Part shown: piece by piece, positions 24,077 to 32,849 of the stretch
Position numbering within the stretch: position 1 is the first letter of the stretch
Layout of the letters: the number at the start of each line of letters is the position of its first letter
Assembly: GCA_036501845.1 (NCBI GenBank)
Contig: DASXZO010000095.1
Coordinates: 52,496 to 116,495 of the forward strand
Direction of reading: 5' to 3'
Length of the DNA stretch: 64,000 bases
DNA from: JBBREP01 sp036501845
GTDB taxonomy: Bacteria > Actinomycetota > Acidimicrobiia > IMCC26256 > PALSA-610
Position numbers and translations under genes: made by a program
The notes under the pieces: generated by a model
Seen by the model: only the letters and a program-made list of their open reading frames with translations
Told to the model about the DNA's origin: nothing
The model's database searches: none

Positions 24077-25042
24077 ATGGGTCCGGAGCCGGCGTGGCTC
24101 GAGCAGCGGTTGCTGTTCTTCACGGGCAAGGGCGGCACGGGCAAGAGCACGATGGCTGCCGCGACAGCGTTGCTTGCGGCTCGCAACGGCCGGCGGGTGC
24201 TGCTCGTCGACGTCGACTCGAAAGGCTCGTCGGCGCGGCTACTCGAGCATGCGGGCGTGGGTTACACGCCGGTCGATGTGCAGCCGGGTGTGCGGGCGAT
24301 GGCGATGGACACCGAGAAGTCGCTGCGCGAATACCTGAAGCTCCAGCTCAAGGTGCCCATGGTCGGGCGGGTCGGCCCGGTGGCGCACGCCTTCGAGTTC
24401 GTCGCCACGGCAGCGCCCGGCGTGAAGGAGATCCTCACGATCGGCAAGATCGCGTGGGAGGCGCGCGAGGCGATCGAGGGCCGCGCCGACCACGACATGG
24501 TGGTGGTCGACGCCGCCGCGAGCGGGCATGTGGTCGCGCAACTCTCGGCCCCGCAGACGATCCGCGACCTCGCCGACGTCGGACCGTTGCGCGCCCAGAC
24601 CGACTGGATGATCGACCTGCTCTCCGACGCCGCGATCACGTCGGTGAACATCGTGACCACGCCCGAGGAGATGCCGGTTGCCGAGACGATCGAGCTCGTC
24701 GACCACATCCGCAACGAGACGCAGGTGCATCTCGGCGCCGTCGTGGTGAACCGGGTGCTGCCCGAGCTGTTCACGCATCGCGACGAGGCGACGTTCGAGG
24801 CGTTGCGCAAGCCCGACGTGGCCGCACGGCTGGTGGCCGAGGTCGGCTCCGGGGTCAATGCGGTGCTCGACGGTGCGCGCCTCGCAGTGGAGCTGCGCCG
24901 GGCCCGAGCCGAACACCTCGAGCGGCTGCGCGAGACCGTCGCGCTCCCGCTGCTCTACGTGCCGTACCAATTCGGCGGGGGCGAAGGCATCCGCACCACC
25001 CGCCGCATCGCGGGTGCACTCAGCGACGAGTTGGGCCTGTGA
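24077..25042 (+). CDS. ArsA/Get3-like ATPase, first of a pair
   Basis: This encodes 321 residues with the deviant P-loop FTGKGGTGKSTMAAATALLA, switch II-like DMVVVDAAASGHV and a C-terminal helical part. It belongs to the ArsA/Get3 anion-transporting-ATPase superfamily. The metal-coordinating cysteines of arsenical pumps are absent, and no arsenic gene is nearby. A close relative follows, and such pairs are common in actinobacteria near WhiB and PdtaS genes. The protein ends in SDELGL; the same 23 bases recur 68 bp downstream at the start of the second gene. The role is unknown. Confidence 0.85.
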   Translation: MGPEPAWLEQRLLFFTGKGGTGKSTMAAATALLAARNGRRVLLVDVDSKGSSARLLEHAGVGYTPVDVQPGVRAMAMDTEKSLREYLKLQLKVPMVGRVGPVAHAFEFVATAAPGVKEILTIGKIAWEAREAIEGRADHDMVVVDAAASGHVVAQLSAPQTIRDLADVGPLRAQTDWMIDLLSDAAITSVNIVTTPEEMPVAETIELVDHIRNETQVHLGAVVVNRVLPELFTHRDEATFEALRKPDVAARLVAEVGSGVNAVLDGARLAVELRRARAEHLERLRETVALPLLYVPYQFGGGEGIRTTRRIAGALSDELGL

Positions 25043-25110
25043 CGTCCTCCACCCCCGCTCGCCTGCGGCTCGCGCCCCCAGGGGCGGTCAGCGACGAGTT
25101 GGGCCTGTGA
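25020..25110. repeat. 23-bp direct repeats flanking a short GC-rich element
   Basis: Positions 25020-25042 and 25088-25110 are identical over 23 bases (TCAGCGACGAGTTGGGCCTG then TGA). The first copy ends the upstream ATPase gene; the second supplies the GTG start and upstream bases of the next one. The 45-bp insert between them carries repeat R1 on the minus strand. Removing one copy and the insert would restore a GTGA overlap of the two genes, so the arrangement looks like an insertion with target duplication. Confidence 0.7.
25047..25081 (-). repeat. Dispersed GC-rich repeat R1, copy 2
   Basis: On the minus strand this reads CTGGGGGCGCGAGCCGCAGG and continues CGAGCGGGGGTGGAG. It matches the copy at 16216-16248 apart from two single-base insertions and one substitution. 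A shorter related piece, CTCGCGCCCCCCGGGGCG, occurs at 47271-47288. Confidence 0.6.
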
Positions 25111-26399
25111 GCGCGCCCGCGCCCACGCCGGCGCGGCGCGTCACCGACCGGCCCGAGACCTCGCGGCTCGTATCGCTGCTCACCGGCAAAGAGATCGTGG
25201 TGTGCTGCGGGTCGGGTGGCGTCGGCAAGACGAGCGTGGCTGCCGCGCTCGCGCTGGCGGCGGCCGAGCAACGCGACGGCAAGGTGCTCGTGCTCACCGT
25301 CGACCCGGCCCGCCGGCTCGCCACCGCGCTCGGCATCGAGGGCATCGGCAACCTCGAACGCCAGGTCGACCCGGAGCTGTTGCGCGCCGCGGGCATCGAC
25401 GCGCGCGCCGAGGTGTGGGCGGCGATGCTCGACACCAAGCAGAGTTGGGACGCGCTCGTGCTGCGCCACGCGCCCGACGACCAGACCGCGTACCGCATCC
25501 TCCACAACCGCCTCTACGACAACCTGACCGCGCGGTTCGTGCAGAGTCACGACTACATCGCGATCGAGCGCCTATTCGAGTTGCACAACGAAGGCAAGTA
25601 CGACCTCATCATCGTCGACACACCGCCGAGCCGGAACGCGGTCGACTTCCTCGACGCGCCGAGCCGGATGCGGGAGTTCTTCGGCGGCCGCCTGTTGCGC
25701 TGGCTCACACTGCCGTATCGCGTCGGCGGCGGACGCGGTGCGCGCGTCATCAGTGTGGCAAGCCGGCCCTTCTACCAAATCGCCGACCGGCTGATCGGCA
25801 GCCGTTTCCTCGAGGAGATCGCCAACTTCTTCCTCAACTTCCAGTCGATGTACGACGGCTTCGTGACGCGCGCCAACGCGGTAGAACAGTTGCTGCGCGA
25901 CCGGCGCACCACGTTCGCGGTGGTCACCACACTCGAAGCCGCGCCGCTGCACGAGGCCGAGGAGTTCTTCACCGAACTTGCCGCGCGCCGCCTCCAACTC
26001 GGCGCGCTCGTGTGCAACCGCGTGCTGCCCGACTACTTCGTGGCGCCCGATGCGCTGGCCGCGGCGCGTGATCTCGACGCGCGCGCCGACGCGCTCGGTG
26101 ACGAGATCGCGGCCAACGACGGTGGATCGGTCACCGAGCTCGCTGCGAGCGCCGATGTGCGGCGGGTGCTGCACACGGTGGCCACGTCGTTCCGCGACTT
26201 CTCGCTCGTCGGCGCGCAGGAGCACCAGCTGCGCGCCGATCTTGCCCGTGTGCCCGACGTGACCGTCACCGTGCCGATGCGCACCGCCGACGTGTCCGAC
26301 GTGGAGGGTCTGGCGTGGATCGCGCGCCGGATGCTCGGCCGCACCGAGGGCGACGGCGACAGCGCCACCGACGCAACGGCCACGGGGACGCCGGCATGA
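25107..26399 (+). CDS. ArsA/Get3-like ATPase, second of a pair
   Basis: This encodes 430 residues from the GTG at 25107. The P-loop reads CCGSGGVGKTSVAAALALAA, followed by VLTVDPARRLATALGI, the ArsA-type switch I, and LIIVDTPPSRNAVDFLDAP, the switch II region. It is longer than its partner, with an additional C-terminal helical part. The typical arsenite-binding cysteines are not seen. It overlaps PdtaS by ATGA, so ATPases and sensor kinase are probably one transcript. A Get3-like chaperone or envelope role is possible but unproven. Confidence 0.85.
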   Translation: MSAPAPTPARRVTDRPETSRLVSLLTGKEIVVCCGSGGVGKTSVAAALALAAAEQRDGKVLVLTVDPARRLATALGIEGIGNLERQVDPELLRAAGIDARAEVWAAMLDTKQSWDALVLRHAPDDQTAYRILHNRLYDNLTARFVQSHDYIAIERLFELHNEGKYDLIIVDTPPSRNAVDFLDAPSRMREFFGGRLLRWLTLPYRVGGGRGARVISVASRPFYQIADRLIGSRFLEEIANFFLNFQSMYDGFVTRANAVEQLLRDRRTTFAVVTTLEAAPLHEAEEFFTELAARRLQLGALVCNRVLPDYFVAPDALAAARDLDARADALGDEIAANDGGSVTELAASADVRRVLHTVATSFRDFSLVGAQEHQLRADLARVPDVTVTVPMRTADVSDVEGLAWIARRMLGRTEGDGDSATDATATGTPA

Positions 26400-27868
26400 C
26401 GTTCGAGGACATCGCCCACACCCGCACCACGCTCAACCGGCGCGCGCTCGCGCACGTGCGGCGCCTGGCATCCACGTGGCGGCCACTCGCCGACCTGTCG
26501 TTCTCCGACCTGCTGCTGCTCGGGTCGCTCGAAGGCGACGAGGGCCACCGCTTCGTGGTGCTCGCGCAGTTGCGCCCCACCACCGGCCAGACGCTCTATC
26601 CCACCGACATGGTGGGCACGATCGTCGACGAGATCGAACGGCCGATGCTCACACGCGTGTGGCGGCTCGGCGAGATCGTGGAGTCGGACACGTCGGCGCT
26701 CGGTTCGAAGGAGCGCGTGCGCGTGCAGGTGGTTCCGGTGCGCGACGGCGACGAGCTCGTGGGGCTGCTCACGCGCGAGTACGTGCCGAATCTCGGCCGG
26801 CGCCCCGGCGAGCTCGAGCGCACCTACCTCGAGGTGTTCCAGCGGCTCGCCCGCATGGTGGCCGACGGCGTGTTCCCGTTCCTGCACGACGAAGAGGAGT
26901 TCGAGGGCGCGCCACGAGTGGGTGACGGCGTGCTCGTGCTCGACGCCGATACGCGAGTGCGGTTCGCGAGCCCGAACGCGGTGAGCGCCATGCACCGCAT
27001 GGGCATCCACGCGTACGCGCAAGGGATGCGGCTCGCCGAGATCGGCTTCGACGATGCGCCGATCGTCGCCGCGTTCGACGACGTCCAGCCGGTGCTCGAA
27101 GAGGTCGAGCGCAACGACGTGGTGGTGGCCGTGCGCGCCATCCCGCTCGTCGACGCGGCCGAAGTCACAGGCGCGATCGTGCTGATGCGCGACGTCACCG
27201 ACGTGCGCCGCCGCGACCGCATGCTCATGTCGAAGGACGCCACGATTCGCGAGATCCACCACCGCGTGAAGAACAACCTGCAAACGATCGCATCGTTGCT
27301 ACGCCTTCAGCGGCGCCGGCTGACGAGCGGCGAGGCCCGGTCGGCGCTTGCCGAGTCGGAGCGTCGGATCCGTTCGATCGCGATCGTGCACGAGACCCTG
27401 TCGCGCGACGCCGGCGACGTGGTCGACTTCACCGAGATCGTCAAGCCGCTCGTGCGCGAGGTGGAAGAGAGTGTGTCGTCGGCCGATCTCTCGATCCACT
27501 TCACCGTCGACGGCGAGGGCGGCAACCTCCCGGGCGAGGTGGCGACGCCGTTGGCCGTGGTGCTCAACGAGCTGATGCAGAACGCCGTCGACCACGCGTT
27601 CATCGAGCGCAGCAAGGGCACCGTCCATGTGGTGCTGACGCGCCGCGCCGAGCAGCTCGAGATCGACGTGTCCGACGACGGTGTGGGCCTCCCGCACGAC
27701 TTCACGCTCGACGCCTCGACCGGGCTCGGCCTCTCGATCGTGAAGGCGCTCGTCACCGGCGAGCTCGGTGGCTCGATCGAGATGCGCGCGAACCGGCCCG
27801 GCTCGGGTGGCTCGGGCACCAAGGTGCACGTGCGCGTGCCGGTGAGCGCGCCGCGCGTGGAGGTGTGA
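26396..27868 (+). CDS. pdtaS: PdtaS-type cytosolic sensor histidine kinase
   Basis: This encodes 490 residues. An N-terminal GAF-like sensor (residues 1-150) and a PAS domain (about 175-280) precede a HisKA_2 dimerisation helix with the phospho-acceptor His in EIHHRVKNNLQTIASLL, then a HATPase with NELMQNAVDH (N box), DVSDDGVGLPHD (G1) and STGLGLSIVKALV (G2). There is no membrane segment. PdtaS phosphorylates the RNA-binding antiterminator PdtaR, which is not in this window. It starts within the upstream ATPase stop and converges on a WhiB gene 15 bases away, matching my recollection of the pdtaS-whiB1 neighbourhood of mycobacteria. Confidence 0.92.
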   Translation: MTFEDIAHTRTTLNRRALAHVRRLASTWRPLADLSFSDLLLLGSLEGDEGHRFVVLAQLRPTTGQTLYPTDMVGTIVDEIERPMLTRVWRLGEIVESDTSALGSKERVRVQVVPVRDGDELVGLLTREYVPNLGRRPGELERTYLEVFQRLARMVADGVFPFLHDEEEFEGAPRVGDGVLVLDADTRVRFASPNAVSAMHRMGIHAYAQGMRLAEIGFDDAPIVAAFDDVQPVLEEVERNDVVVAVRAIPLVDAAEVTGAIVLMRDVTDVRRRDRMLMSKDATIREIHHRVKNNLQTIASLLRLQRRRLTSGEARSALAESERRIRSIAIVHETLSRDAGDVVDFTEIVKPLVREVEESVSSADLSIHFTVDGEGGNLPGEVATPLAVVLNELMQNAVDHAFIERSKGTVHVVLTRRAEQLEIDVSDDGVGLPHDFTLDASTGLGLSIVKALVTGELGGSIEMRANRPGSGGSGTKVHVRVPVSAPRVEV

Positions 27869-27883
27869 GCGTTGCCGGTGTTG

Positions 27884-28171
27884 CTAGACGGCGGTGGCCG
27901 CGGCCTGGCGCTCGCGGCGGAGTTGCCGGCGCTCGTCCTCGGTGAGACCGCCCCAGATGCCCGAGTCCTGGTTCGTCATCAGTGCGAACTCGAGACACTC
28001 CGGCGCGGCGTGGCACTGCGCGCAGATGGCTTTGGCCGCAGCGATCTGCTCCAGGGCCATCCCCGTGGTGCCGATCGGGAAGAAGAGCTCCGGGCTGGTG
28101 TCGCGACACAACGCGAGCTCCCGCCAGTCCTCGGCGTCCCAATCGTGCGTGCGGATCCATGTGAGCGCCAC
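27884..28171 (-). CDS. WhiB-family iron-sulfur transcription factor (WhiB1-like)
   Basis: This encodes 95 residues from a GTG with GAGGAGG upstream. Four cysteines follow the C-x27-C-x2-C-x5-C pattern (LCRDTS, then CAQCHAAPEC), which binds a [4Fe-4S] cluster. The turn SGIWGGLTEDERR and the basic tail LRRERQA complete the family signature. WhiB proteins bind the housekeeping sigma factor and respond to NO or O2. Its position tail-to-tail with pdtaS supports the WhiB1 subgroup. Confidence 0.95.
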   Translation of the reverse strand: MALTWIRTHDWDAEDWRELALCRDTSPELFFPIGTTGMALEQIAAAKAICAQCHAAPECLEFALMTNQDSGIWGGLTEDERRQLRRERQAAATAV

Positions 28172-28435
28172 GCGGCGTCGTCCTCCTCGTCTCGGGCGTC
28201 GTGCCGAGTCGTCGGACGGGCAGCGCCGACGGTTCGGGTTGCGGTCACGCGGGGGTCATCCTGCGCGCCTGACGCACGTGTCACCGTACCCACGAGCTTG
28301 CGCTCCCGCAAGGGGCTGACCTGGACTTTCGACAGCGTTGCTGGAACGTGTTTCCCCTTTGCGGCGGGAATGTCCGAATGACAGAGCTGTGACTCCACGC
28401 GATCAACGAGTGCAGAGCATGCGGAGGTGGCCAGT

Positions 28436-29152
28436 GTGAGCACTGCTATCGCACGACCGCTCGTGTTGGGTCACCGAGGCGCGTCGCGCGTCGCGCCCGA
28501 GAACACGATCGTGGCGTTCACGCGCGCGGCCGAACTGGGCGCCGACGGCGTGGAGCTCGACGTGCATCGCACCGCCGACGCCGTACTCGTGGTGCACCAC
28601 GACGCCGACCTCGACGGCGTCGGCCTCGTGCTCAACGCGCCGTTCGTGCAGCTGCGCGCGGCGCGGCCCGACGTGCCGACGCTCGCGGAGACGCTCGACG
28701 CGTGCGCGGGGATGCGGCTCGTGAACATCGAGATGAAGTGCGCGGCGTGGGACACCGACCCCGATCCCGAACGAGTGGTGGCGCGCGGAGTAGCTGCCGA
28801 GATCGCGGCCCGCAACCTCCACGACACCACCGTCGTCTCGTCGTTCGACCTCACGATGATCGACGACCTGCGCACCATCGATCCGTCGATCACCACCGGA
28901 TGGTTGATCCACGGCTCCGACCCGGTTCCCGCGGTGGCGCGTGCCCACGAGCGCGGCCACGCCTGGCTGCACCCCGATTGGGGCAACCTCGACGCGCATC
29001 TGGACGAGGCCGTCGCGGCCGCTCGCGCCGTCGGTGTGCGCCTCAACACGTGGACGGTCGACGATCCCGACACCATCCGTCGCTTCGCCGCCGCGGGGGT
29101 CGACGCCCTGATCACCAATGACCCCACGACTGCACTGGCCGCGTTGCTGTAA
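28436..29152 (+). CDS. Glycerophosphodiester phosphodiesterase
   Basis: This encodes 238 residues from the GTG at 28436, with GGAGG eight bases upstream. LVLGHRGASRVAPENTIVAF and ELDVHRTADAVLVVHHDADL carry the catalytic His, Glu and Asp residues of the GDPD TIM barrel; later landmarks are NIEMK and LNTWTVDDPDTIRRFAAAGV. The enzyme hydrolyses glycerophosphodiesters to glycerol-3-phosphate and an alcohol. No signal peptide is present, so it should act in the cytoplasm. It faces away from the WhiB gene across a 264-bp gap with no other gene. Confidence 0.92.
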   Translation: MSTAIARPLVLGHRGASRVAPENTIVAFTRAAELGADGVELDVHRTADAVLVVHHDADLDGVGLVLNAPFVQLRAARPDVPTLAETLDACAGMRLVNIEMKCAAWDTDPDPERVVARGVAAEIAARNLHDTTVVSSFDLTMIDDLRTIDPSITTGWLIHGSDPVPAVARAHERGHAWLHPDWGNLDAHLDEAVAAARAVGVRLNTWTVDDPDTIRRFAAAGVDALITNDPTTALAALL

Positions 29153-29201
29153 CGGGGAGCGCGAGGCGAACGGCCTTGCTCGTCGGGCATGCTGTGCGGT
29201 G

Positions 29202-29340
29202 ATGCCGTCGGCCGCAGACCTGCTGAAGATCCAGCTCCGGTCGGCGTGGTCCGACGCGGGTTGGGTCCTCGAAGGCATCGACGACGACGAGTATCAGTGG
29301 GAGCCCGCGCCGGGCTGCTGGTCGGTTCGGCGGCGCGGTC
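29202..29340 (+). pseudogene. N-terminal fragment of a DinB/DUF664-family gene
   Basis: From the ATG at 29202, the frame encodes DLLKIQLRSAWSDAGWVLEG and later QWEPAPGCWSVRRRG, which match the first 45 residues of actinobacterial DinB-like (DUF664) proteins. Similarity stops there: the following residues are the antisense shadow of the acetyltransferase gene, and the metal-binding His residues of the family are absent. It is most likely a decayed 5' remnant after deletion of the rest. Confidence 0.6.
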
Positions 29341-29398
29341 CCGAGGTGCGGGGATGGGGCGTGGGCGACTTCGTGTGCAACGACCACGCAGTTTGCCG

Positions 29399-29677
29399 TC
29401 AGGTGGTGAGGTCGGCGTACCCGGGGTGGTCGGCGATGAACTCCGCCACGTACCAACACCGAGCCTGGACCCGGCGGTTGGCCGCGCGCACGTCGTCGAG
29501 CGCGAACTGCACGAGCTGTGCGCCGAGGCCCTGTCCTTGTCGAGCGCGCTCGATCTCGGTGTGCGGGAAGACCACCACATCACCCACCACGTGGTACTCG
29601 GCGATGCCGACGAGTTCGCCGTCGATCTCGATCTCGTAGCGATCTCGCTCGCGGTTGTTGCGGATCTCGGTGGCCAT
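29399..29677 (-). CDS. Small GCN5-like acetyltransferase (YidJ/YjdJ type)
   Basis: This encodes 92 residues with a minimal GNAT core: YEIEIDGELVGIAEYHVVGD, then PHTEIERARQGQGLGAQLVQ, where the Q/R-x-x-G-x-G/A acetyl-CoA loop is RQGQGLG. The end WYVAEFIADHPGYADL is typical of this subfamily. The substrate is unknown. A second member lies at 57.7 kb. Confidence 0.88.
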   Translation of the reverse strand: MATEIRNNRERDRYEIEIDGELVGIAEYHVVGDVVVFPHTEIERARQGQGLGAQLVQFALDDVRAANRRVQARCWYVAEFIADHPGYADLTT

Positions 29678-29853
29678 ACCCGATTCTGTACCCGATCGCG
29701 CCGACGCTCGCGCGGCGCGATACCCACAACGAAAACGTGACGACGGAGCATTGCCCTACTCCCTGTTCGCTTGGTCGCGGCGGCAACACGCTGCAGTCCG
29801 TGCGTCGCCGCCCCCTGCTCGACTGCACCCCCGCCGTGGGGCATTGTGTTCGA

Positions 29854-30294
29854 GTGGCAGTGATCGTGTGTCGCAGAGGGATCGCGACCGACGAGCTCGC
29901 GTTGGTCGCGCTCGATCGCAGCATGGGAACTGGCGACGGGCGGGCGCGACTGATCGCCGACGCGATCGGCTCCGCGGACTGCCTTGTCTCTGAGCGCGAC
30001 GACGAGGTGGTCGGCTACGCGATCATGCGACCACGCCACTTCTTCGAGCGCGACTTCGTCGAGTTGCTGGTAGTCGTCACCGAACACCGGCGTGAAGGTG
30101 TCGGCCGGTCGTTGCTGCGCGCGGCTGTCGCCGAATCGAGCACGTCGCGCGTGTTCACATCGACGAACGCGTCGAACATCGCGATGCAGGACCTGCTTGC
30201 ATCTGAGGGGTGGTCGTTCAGCGGAGAGCTTTTCGGGCTCGACGACGGCGACCCTGAACGCGTGTACTACCTGGATCGCCCGCGCGTCAGGTGA
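29854..30294 (+). CDS. GNAT-family N-acetyltransferase
   Basis: This encodes 146 residues from a GTG. The acetyl-CoA loop is EHRREGVGRSLLRAAVAE, preceded by ELLVVV and followed by STNASNIAMQDLLASEGW, the usual GNAT motif A and B layout. The 175 bases upstream hold no gene; they include an 8-bp inverted repeat ATCGCGCC/GGCGCGAT near 29696-29720. The gene overlaps the convergent lipid kinase by eight bases. The substrate is unknown. Confidence 0.8.
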   Translation: MAVIVCRRGIATDELALVALDRSMGTGDGRARLIADAIGSADCLVSERDDEVVGYAIMRPRHFFERDFVELLVVVTEHRREGVGRSLLRAAVAESSTSRVFTSTNASNIAMQDLLASEGWSFSGELFGLDDGDPERVYYLDRPRVR

Positions 30295-31213
30295 CGGTGG
30301 TCGGGGTCACCAGCGTGATCGCGTCCGGCACGTGGGTGACCACGAGTCGCGACGCGTCGCCGAGGTCGTCGCCGTCGACCTGGTGCGCGATCGGGGAACG
30401 ACCCAGCACCACGCAGCGCTCAACGTCGGTGCGGCGCTCGATGCCGCGCCGGCGTCGTAGGAAGCGGCCGCTTCCCATGGCCGATGCCGCGCCGCCGAGC
30501 ATCGTGATCACGTCGAAGCGGCGGAAGGCGGTGATCGCGAGCGGCGTGTGCAGACCGGCCGACGGTTCCACGTGCAGCGGCCGGTTGCCGAGGTAGGTGT
30601 ACGGCGACGTCTTGTGCACGATCGCGAAGTACACGCCTTCCAACCGCTCGTCGCCGAAGTCGATGTCGAAGCCCGGCGTCTTGCGGTCGAAGCCGCGCAG
30701 CCATGTGTCGAACGCCGCGGCCACATACACCGGATGGGCTGCGTGGCGTTTGATGCGCGGGTCGAAGCGCTCGACCCGGCGGATCACCGCGGCGTCGTAA
30801 CCCATACCGCAATGGAAGAGGAAGTGACGTTCGTTGACGCGGCCCACGCCGATGCGAGTGGTGCTGTCGGTCTCGAGGCTCTGCAGCAACACCGACGCCG
30901 CGTCGACCGGGTCGGTGGGCACGCCGATCGTCTGCGCGTACACGTTCGTGGAGCCGCCCGGAAGTGGTGCGAGCATCGTGGTGGTGCCGACGAGCCCGTT
31001 GGCGGCTTCGTTGAGCGTGCCGTCACCGGCGAGCACCACCACCACGTCGAAGCCCGCGTCAGCGGCCTTCGCCGCGAGCTCGGTGGCGTGGCCCCGATGC
31101 TCGGTCTCCACGAACTCGAGGTCGTGATCGGCGGCAAGCGCCTTGCGGATCACCACTCGCCGGCGCGCGCTGTATGACGACGCGACCGCGTTGGCGATCA
31201 ACAGGATCCGCAT
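30287..31213 (-). CDS. Diacylglycerol / lipid kinase (YegS-DagK family)
   Basis: This encodes 308 residues. VVVVLAGDGTLNEAANGLVG carries the glycine-rich GGDGT-like nucleotide site (here AGDGT), and LAPLPGGSTNVYAQTIGVP the PGGSTN motif. A further conserved region is HCGMGYDAAVIRRVE. The enzyme phosphorylates diacylglycerol or a related lipid. No signal sequence is present; the protein should act at the inner face of the membrane. Confidence 0.9.
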   Translation of the reverse strand: MRILLIANAVASSYSARRRVVIRKALAADHDLEFVETEHRGHATELAAKAADAGFDVVVVLAGDGTLNEAANGLVGTTTMLAPLPGGSTNVYAQTIGVPTDPVDAASVLLQSLETDSTTRIGVGRVNERHFLFHCGMGYDAAVIRRVERFDPRIKRHAAHPVYVAAAFDTWLRGFDRKTPGFDIDFGDERLEGVYFAIVHKTSPYTYLGNRPLHVEPSAGLHTPLAITAFRRFDVITMLGGAASAMGSGRFLRRRRGIERRTDVERCVVLGRSPIAHQVDGDDLGDASRLVVTHVPDAITLVTPTTVT

Positions 31214-31240
31214 TGGCGGGTGAGCCTACGTTGAAGGCCG

Positions 31241-31963
31241 ATGCCGAGCCGGACGAGTCCACCGCCGCGTGAGTCCTTGGAGCGCGTGTGCCGAGAGGTT
31301 GTGGAGTGCCGCGCCTGCCCGCGGCTCGTGGAATGGCGCGAGAGAGTCGGGCGCGAGAAGCGCGCCGCCTATGCGCACGACGACTATTGGGCGCGGCCCG
31401 TGCCGAGCTTCGGCGATCCTCATGCCCGCGTGCTCGTGGTGGGCCTGGCCCCCGCCGCGCATGGCGGCAACCGCACCGGCCGCATCTTCACGGGCGACCG
31501 ATCGGGCGACTTCCTCTTTGCCTCGTTGCACCGTTGCGGCTACTCCAACCAAGCGCAGTCGATCGGGCGCGACGACGGGCTCGAGCTGCGCGACATGTTC
31601 GTGGCGGCCGCGGTGCGCTGCGCGCCGCCGGCCAACAAACCGACGCCGGCCGAGCGCGACACGTGCCGTCCCTATCTCGAACGCGAGCTCGCGCTGCTGC
31701 GCGAGGTGCAAGTGATCGTGGTGCTCGGCGCCTTCGCCTACGACGCGCTCTGGGCCACGTTGCGCGCTGTCGACGGCATCCGTGACGAGCTTCCCGCGCG
31801 GCGAGCTCGCTTCGCGCACTTGATGGAACAGCCTGCAGGTCGCTACACGATCGTCGGGTCGTTCCACCCGAGCCAGCAGAACACCTTCACCGGCCGGCTC
31901 ACACCCGACATGCTCGACGCGGTGTGGGAGCGGGCGCGCGTCCTCACTTCACCAGAGCGATGA
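31241..31963 (+). CDS. Type 5 uracil-DNA glycosylase (UDGb)
   Basis: This encodes 240 residues. Motif 1 is VVGLAPAAHGGNRTGRIFTG and motif 3 is GSFHPSQQNTFTGRLT, both diagnostic of family 5 UDG. Cysteines in ECRACPRLVEWR, RCAPP and DTCRPY form the [4Fe-4S] site. The enzyme removes uracil, hypoxanthine and other deaminated bases from DNA. It diverges from the lipid kinase and converges on the TauE gene with a 20-bp overlap. Confidence 0.93.
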   Translation: MPSRTSPPPRESLERVCREVVECRACPRLVEWRERVGREKRAAYAHDDYWARPVPSFGDPHARVLVVGLAPAAHGGNRTGRIFTGDRSGDFLFASLHRCGYSNQAQSIGRDDGLELRDMFVAAAVRCAPPANKPTPAERDTCRPYLERELALLREVQVIVVLGAFAYDALWATLRAVDGIRDELPARRARFAHLMEQPAGRYTIVGSFHPSQQNTFTGRLTPDMLDAVWERARVLTSPER

Positions 31964-32783
31964 TCTCGGCGATGCCATACGCAAGGCCGAGCGCGCCCAG
32001 CCCCCAGCCGAACGCGAGGCGGAGCTTGCGGTCGCTCGCCGCGATCGCCCAGCGCGCGCCAATGCGCGCGCCAGGTATGACCCCGATGCAAAGGGGCAGC
32101 GCATACAGCCAGTTGACGTCGCCTTCGGCAATGTGGGTGAGCGACGACGGGATAGCGATCAGCCCCACGCACGCAAGTGACGTGGCCACCGTCTCCTTGA
32201 GGCCGAGCCGCAACCAACCGCGAAACGTGGGCGTCATGAGGATGCCGCCGCCCACGCCGAGGAAGCCCGACAGCGCACCGGCACCGAGGCCGATCACCAT
32301 GCAGCGCACCACATCGGTGTACCGGTCCTTGGATTGCACCTGCACGTCCTGGACGAGCGTGCCGGCACCGCCGCCTCCGCTGGTCGGCGCTTCGGCGGCA
32401 ACCGGCTTGCGATCGCCGCGGCGCGACACCGTGATCGCGGTGTAGAGCACGAGACCGGCCGTGAGGATCATCTGCACGTGACCCTTGCCGGGGAAGTGCA
32501 CCGAGAGAATCGCTCCGCCGACCGATGCGGCACAGCCCCACGGCGCGACCCTCGCCACCACTTGCCAATAGACGAGACCCTCGCGCTGGTAGCGCGCCGC
32601 GCCGGCGATCGCCGAGGGCAGCACCGACGGCAGCGTGGAGCCGACACTCTCGATCGGTGTGGCGCCGAGCACGCGGATGCCGGGCGTGGAGATCACCGCG
32701 CCGCCCACGCCGAACATCGCCGAGAGCATCCCCATCGCAACACCGAGCACGATGCACAGCACGAAGATCACGCCGTCGGGCAC
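31944..32783 (-). CDS. TauE/SafE-family membrane exporter
   Basis: This encodes 279 residues from a GTG, with about eight hydrophobic helices in two homologous halves. The half-repeats contain GMLSAMFGVGGAVISTPGIR and GALSGFLGVGGGILMTPTFR, the TauE signature. Family members export sulfite, sulfoacetate or other organic anions. A short cytoplasmic Gly-rich loop (about residues 128-150) links the halves. The substrate is not indicated by neighbours. Confidence 0.9.
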   Translation of the reverse strand: MPDGVIFVLCIVLGVAMGMLSAMFGVGGAVISTPGIRVLGATPIESVGSTLPSVLPSAIAGAARYQREGLVYWQVVARVAPWGCAASVGGAILSVHFPGKGHVQMILTAGLVLYTAITVSRRGDRKPVAAEAPTSGGGGAGTLVQDVQVQSKDRYTDVVRCMVIGLGAGALSGFLGVGGGILMTPTFRGWLRLGLKETVATSLACVGLIAIPSSLTHIAEGDVNWLYALPLCIGVIPGARIGARWAIAASDRKLRLAFGWGLGALGLAYGIAEIIALVK

Positions 32784-32849
32784 GATCCGACGCTACAAGC
32801 CGTCACTGGCCCGGAACGCCTCGCACCCGACCGTTAGACTTGTTCCCGT

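Noticed and set aside
24077..26399. Arsenic-resistance operon
   Set aside because: The ArsA-like ATPases lack arsenite-binding cysteines and there is no ArsB, ArsC or ArsR gene nearby.
29118..29639. A full-length plus-strand gene covering the DinB-like start
   Set aside because: After about residue 45 of the DinB-like part the frame only mirrors the minus-strand acetyltransferase, so only a fragment is supported.
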